A stretch of DNA of 64,000 bases from Bacillus mesophilus (GTDB lineage Bacteria > Bacillota > Bacilli > Bacillales > SA4): positions 81,512 to 145,511 of the forward strand of contig NZ_JAAIWM010000008.1 in NCBI RefSeq assembly GCF_011008845.1. Reading direction: 5' to 3'. Below, piece by piece: positions 62,534-64,000 of the stretch. The notes under the pieces are model-generated. The model did no database searches and was not told where the DNA came from. It was given only the letters and a program-made list of their open reading frames with translations. How positions within the stretch are numbered: position 1 is the first letter of the stretch; every line of letters starts with the position of its first letter. The position numbers and the translations under genes were made by a program.

Positions 62534-63127
62534 ATGAGAAGGAATTGGACATTAGATGAAATAAACTTTTTAGAAGAGAATGTTGGACATATTAAAATTT
62601 CCAGTATAGCTCAAAAACTTAATCGTAGTGAACAAGCTGTTATTCTAAAATTAAATAGAATCGGATTATCTAATACAAAAGAGCAATTTGGACAACTCAC
62701 AGTAGGTGAATTAAGCCGTCTAATAAAAGTGGAAAGAAAGACAGTCTGTGGGTGGATTAAGAATTATGGTTTAAAAAGCATCAAAAAAACTACAAGAGCA
62801 ACAAAAAAATTTAGCTTCGTCGACCCTAAAGACTTTTGGAAATGGGCAGAAGAGAATAGAGAAAGGCTGGATTTCTCAAGAATTGACCCTCATACTATAC
62901 CTCCTGAGCCAGATTGGGTAAAACACGAAAGAGTTCAAGACTCTAAAGTTGAACAACAAAATTACAAATCCTGGACAATAAAAGAAGAAAGAGAGCTAAG
63001 AGACCTTATCTCTATGGGAATGAGCTTTAAAGAAGTGGCAAAATCATTAAACCGAACAAACAGTAGTGTTGAAAGAAAGTACCATAGAATGAAATCTTCC
63101 CTGAAGTTAGTTCAAAATATTAACTAG
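62534..63127 (+). CDS. Putative DNA-binding protein with two SANT/Myb-like modules
   Basis: 197 residues. Two similar modules frame the protein: RNWTLDEINFLEENVG with KISSIAQKLNRSEQAV at the N-terminus, and SWTIKEERELRDLISMG with SFKEVAKSLNRTNSSVERK at the C-terminus. Both are Myb/SANT-like helix-turn-helix patterns of the RsfA/sporulation-regulator style. Between them is a third HTH-like part (LTVGELSRLIKVERKTVCGW). AAGGGAAGG precedes the ATG. Target unknown. Confidence 0.65.
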   Translation: MRRNWTLDEINFLEENVGHIKISSIAQKLNRSEQAVILKLNRIGLSNTKEQFGQLTVGELSRLIKVERKTVCGWIKNYGLKSIKKTTRATKKFSFVDPKDFWKWAEENRERLDFSRIDPHTIPPEPDWVKHERVQDSKVEQQNYKSWTIKEERELRDLISMGMSFKEVAKSLNRTNSSVERKYHRMKSSLKLVQNIN

Positions 63128-63130
63128 ATC

Positions 63131-63165
63131 ACACCTTTAAAAATTTAATTTAAAGGTGTTTTTTA
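63131..63165 (+). terminator. Rho-independent terminator
   Basis: ACACCTTTAAA / TTTAAAGGTGT stem followed by TTTTT. Confidence 0.88.
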
Positions 63166-63340
63166 TTTATCTGGCGTTATAAGATAGTGTTACTTGAAGT
63201 ATGGAATATTCAAGAAAACATGGATGAAGAAACCCACAATGACCTCTAGTTAGAGGGGTTATAATTTTGTATAAACAATAAAAACCCAGAATGCTATAAA
63301 AAACTTGTAAGTTTACACTAAATTTAGGAAAAAGTTAACA

Positions 63341-63369
63341 TTGAACCACTGAAGGGATCGTGATATTTT
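63341..63369 (+). promoter_or_regulatory. rRNA operon promoter P1
   Basis: TTGAAC and TATTTT, 17 bp apart, followed by a GGTTATCTGCTCG start region. First of four related promoters. Confidence 0.6.
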
Positions 63370-63432
63370 GGTTATCTGCTCGAAAGAGTAATTGAAGAAA
63401 ATAATGAATGCAGAAATGGAAGAAAGTTCATA

Positions 63433-63462
63433 TTGAACCTCATCTATTAAACATGTTATATT
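63433..63462 (+). promoter_or_regulatory. rRNA operon promoter P2
   Basis: TTGAAC and TATATT, 18 bp apart, then GGTAATCCGCTCG. The surrounding 90-95 bp repeat the P1 unit (CTCGAAAGAGT then ATTGAAGAAAAT). Confidence 0.7.
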
Positions 63463-63526
63463 GGTAATCCGCTCGAAAGAGTGATTGAAGAAAATCAATG
63501 ATCGGTGAAATGGAAGAAAATTCATC

Positions 63527-63556
63527 TTGCATCTATTCCATGAAACATGATATATT
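63527..63556 (+). promoter_or_regulatory. rRNA operon promoter P3
   Basis: TTGCAT and TATATT, 18 bp apart, then GAATATCCGCTC. Confidence 0.7.
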
Positions 63557-63621
63557 GAATATCCGCTCAAAAAACATGATGATGAAAACTAGTTTTCACA
63601 GTTAATTAGAAAAAATTCACA

Positions 63622-63651
63622 TTGAATGTAATCTAGTAAACGTGATATACT
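63622..63651 (+). promoter_or_regulatory. rRNA operon promoter P4
   Basis: TTGAAT and TATACT, 18 bp apart, then AATTATTCGCTC. This is the promoter nearest the 16S gene. Confidence 0.72.
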
Positions 63652-63680
63652 AATTATTCGCTCAACATTACGAGCTATGA

Positions 63681-63694
63681 GTTCTTTGAAAACT
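63681..63694 (+). promoter_or_regulatory. boxA antitermination site of the rRNA leader
   Basis: GTTCTTTGAAAACT matches the Bacillus rRNA boxA sequence and lies 30 bp after promoter P4. Confidence 0.75.
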
Positions 63695-63710
63695 AAACAA
63701 AACGTCAAGC

Positions 63711-63907
63711 GTGTTGGTTTTTAAAAACCAACGCAAAGTAATATAAGTAAATCTACTATTTACTAGTAGATTGCCGGTGTAATGAGCAATCAAACACTTT
63801 ATCCCGGTGTAATCGACTGTATTTCCCTAACGGGAAAACATTCGCTAACACCCCGATTAGTTCAACTAACCATCAGCGGGAACAACACCCACTGACGGAA
63901 GTTTCAC
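63711..63907 (+). other. Structured 16S rRNA leader (pre-rRNA spacer)
   Basis: No gene. It holds hairpins TTGGTTTTTAAAAACCAA (63714 region), TCTACTA/TAGTAGA (63752 region) and TTTCCC-TAAC-GGGAAA, and a repeated CCGGTGTAAT at about 63773 and 63806. A later ACACCCCG could pair with the second copy. It is probably the precursor region cut off during 16S maturation. Confidence 0.55.
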
Positions 63908-64000
63908 TTTATTGGAGAGTTTGATCCTGGCTCAGGACGAACGCTGGCGGCGTGCCTAATACATGCAAGTCGAGCGAATCTCTTCGGAGATTAGCGGCGG
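63908..64000 (+). rRNA. 16S ribosomal RNA, 5' end (truncated by window edge)
   Basis: TTTATTGGAGAGTTTGATCC followed by TGGCTCAGGACGAACGCTGG and TGCAAGTCGAGCG is the universal 5' end of Firmicutes 16S rRNA. About 93 nt are visible. The first variable helix (GAATCTCTTCGGAGATTAGC) is of Bacillaceae type. Confidence 0.98.

Noticed and set aside
63160..63700. CRISPR array in the repeated region before the rRNA gene
   Set aside because: The repeats are about 93 bp long, degenerate, and each contains a promoter; there are no short identical repeats with unique spacers.
1..64000. UGA read as tryptophan throughout (alternative genetic code)
   Set aside because: Many intact genes end at TGA with family-typical lengths, and Trp is encoded by TGG in conserved motifs.

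Overview
The window is AT-rich DNA from an endospore-forming Bacillaceae (Bacillus-like) bacterium. The evidence is two spore germinant-receptor operons, a liaIH-liaFSR envelope-stress locus, uppP, pepF, strong AGGAGG ribosome binding sites, U-run terminators, and a Bacillus-type rRNA operon that begins at the right edge (5' end of 16S). UGA is used as an ordinary stop codon by many genes here.

The strongest observation is a pair of genes, each interrupted by a single in-frame UGA exactly at a redox or metal-ligand cysteine. One is a DsbA/FrnE-like oxidoreductase (5850-6503, motif UPFC for CPFC). The other is an 87-residue HesB/IscA-like protein on the minus strand (14494-14757, motif GFGUG for GFGCG). 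Both have intact reading frames after the UGA. Both also have a stable hairpin 20-25 nt downstream of the UGA with GG in its small apical loop, which is the layout of a bacterial SECIS element. I read both as selenoproteins, which predicts selA, selB, selC and selD elsewhere in the genome; none is in this window.

Layout. 1-2030: end of a ger operon (gerC fragment, small D-type subunit, gerB permease). 2101-5732: Fe-alcohol dehydrogenase and aldehyde dehydrogenase, divergent from a LuxR-type regulator. 5850-8459: FrnE-like selenoprotein, a 21-bp tandem repeat, SDR, flavin split-barrel protein and a 51-aa protein. 8673-12948: four-gene operon (aminotransferase, M20 hydrolase, GNAT, enolase-superfamily racemase) resembling N-acyl-amino-acid D-to-L conversion modules. 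12980-15256: two small membrane proteins, a decayed methyltransferase, the HesB-like selenoprotein and small ORFs. 15495-18174: ArsR-like regulator behind a Fur-like palindrome, alpha/beta hydrolase and acyltransferase. 18288-25377: racemase, uppP, membrane protein, VOC protein, glycerate kinase, pseudouridine synthase, MazG-like protein and secreted hydrolase. 25590-33712: FMN alpha-hydroxy acid oxidase, BASS transporter, MATE-like transporter, then an acyl-CoA operon (hydratase, CoA transferase, two acyl-CoA dehydrogenases). 33872-40458: PAS histidine kinase, D-aminopeptidase, ornithine cyclodeaminase-like protein, DUF218 protein, MATE transporter and membrane protein. 40825-48716: small hypothetical, DinB, GNAT, MocR, lipoprotein and membrane genes, a frameshifted YqcI gene and a MITE-like element. 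49053-52560: liaI-liaH-liaF-liaS-liaR. 52669-58259: GtrA, membrane protein, a decayed gene, nucleotidyltransferase, GNAT and pepF. 58400-62395: a complete gerA-gerB-gerC operon with a 50-aa tail gene. 62534-63127: a putative DNA-binding protein. 63341-64000: four tandem rRNA promoters, boxA, leader and 16S start.

No tRNA genes, CRISPR arrays, intact insertion sequences or prophage were recognised. All assignments come from reading the translated sequence and remembered family motifs; no database search was run.
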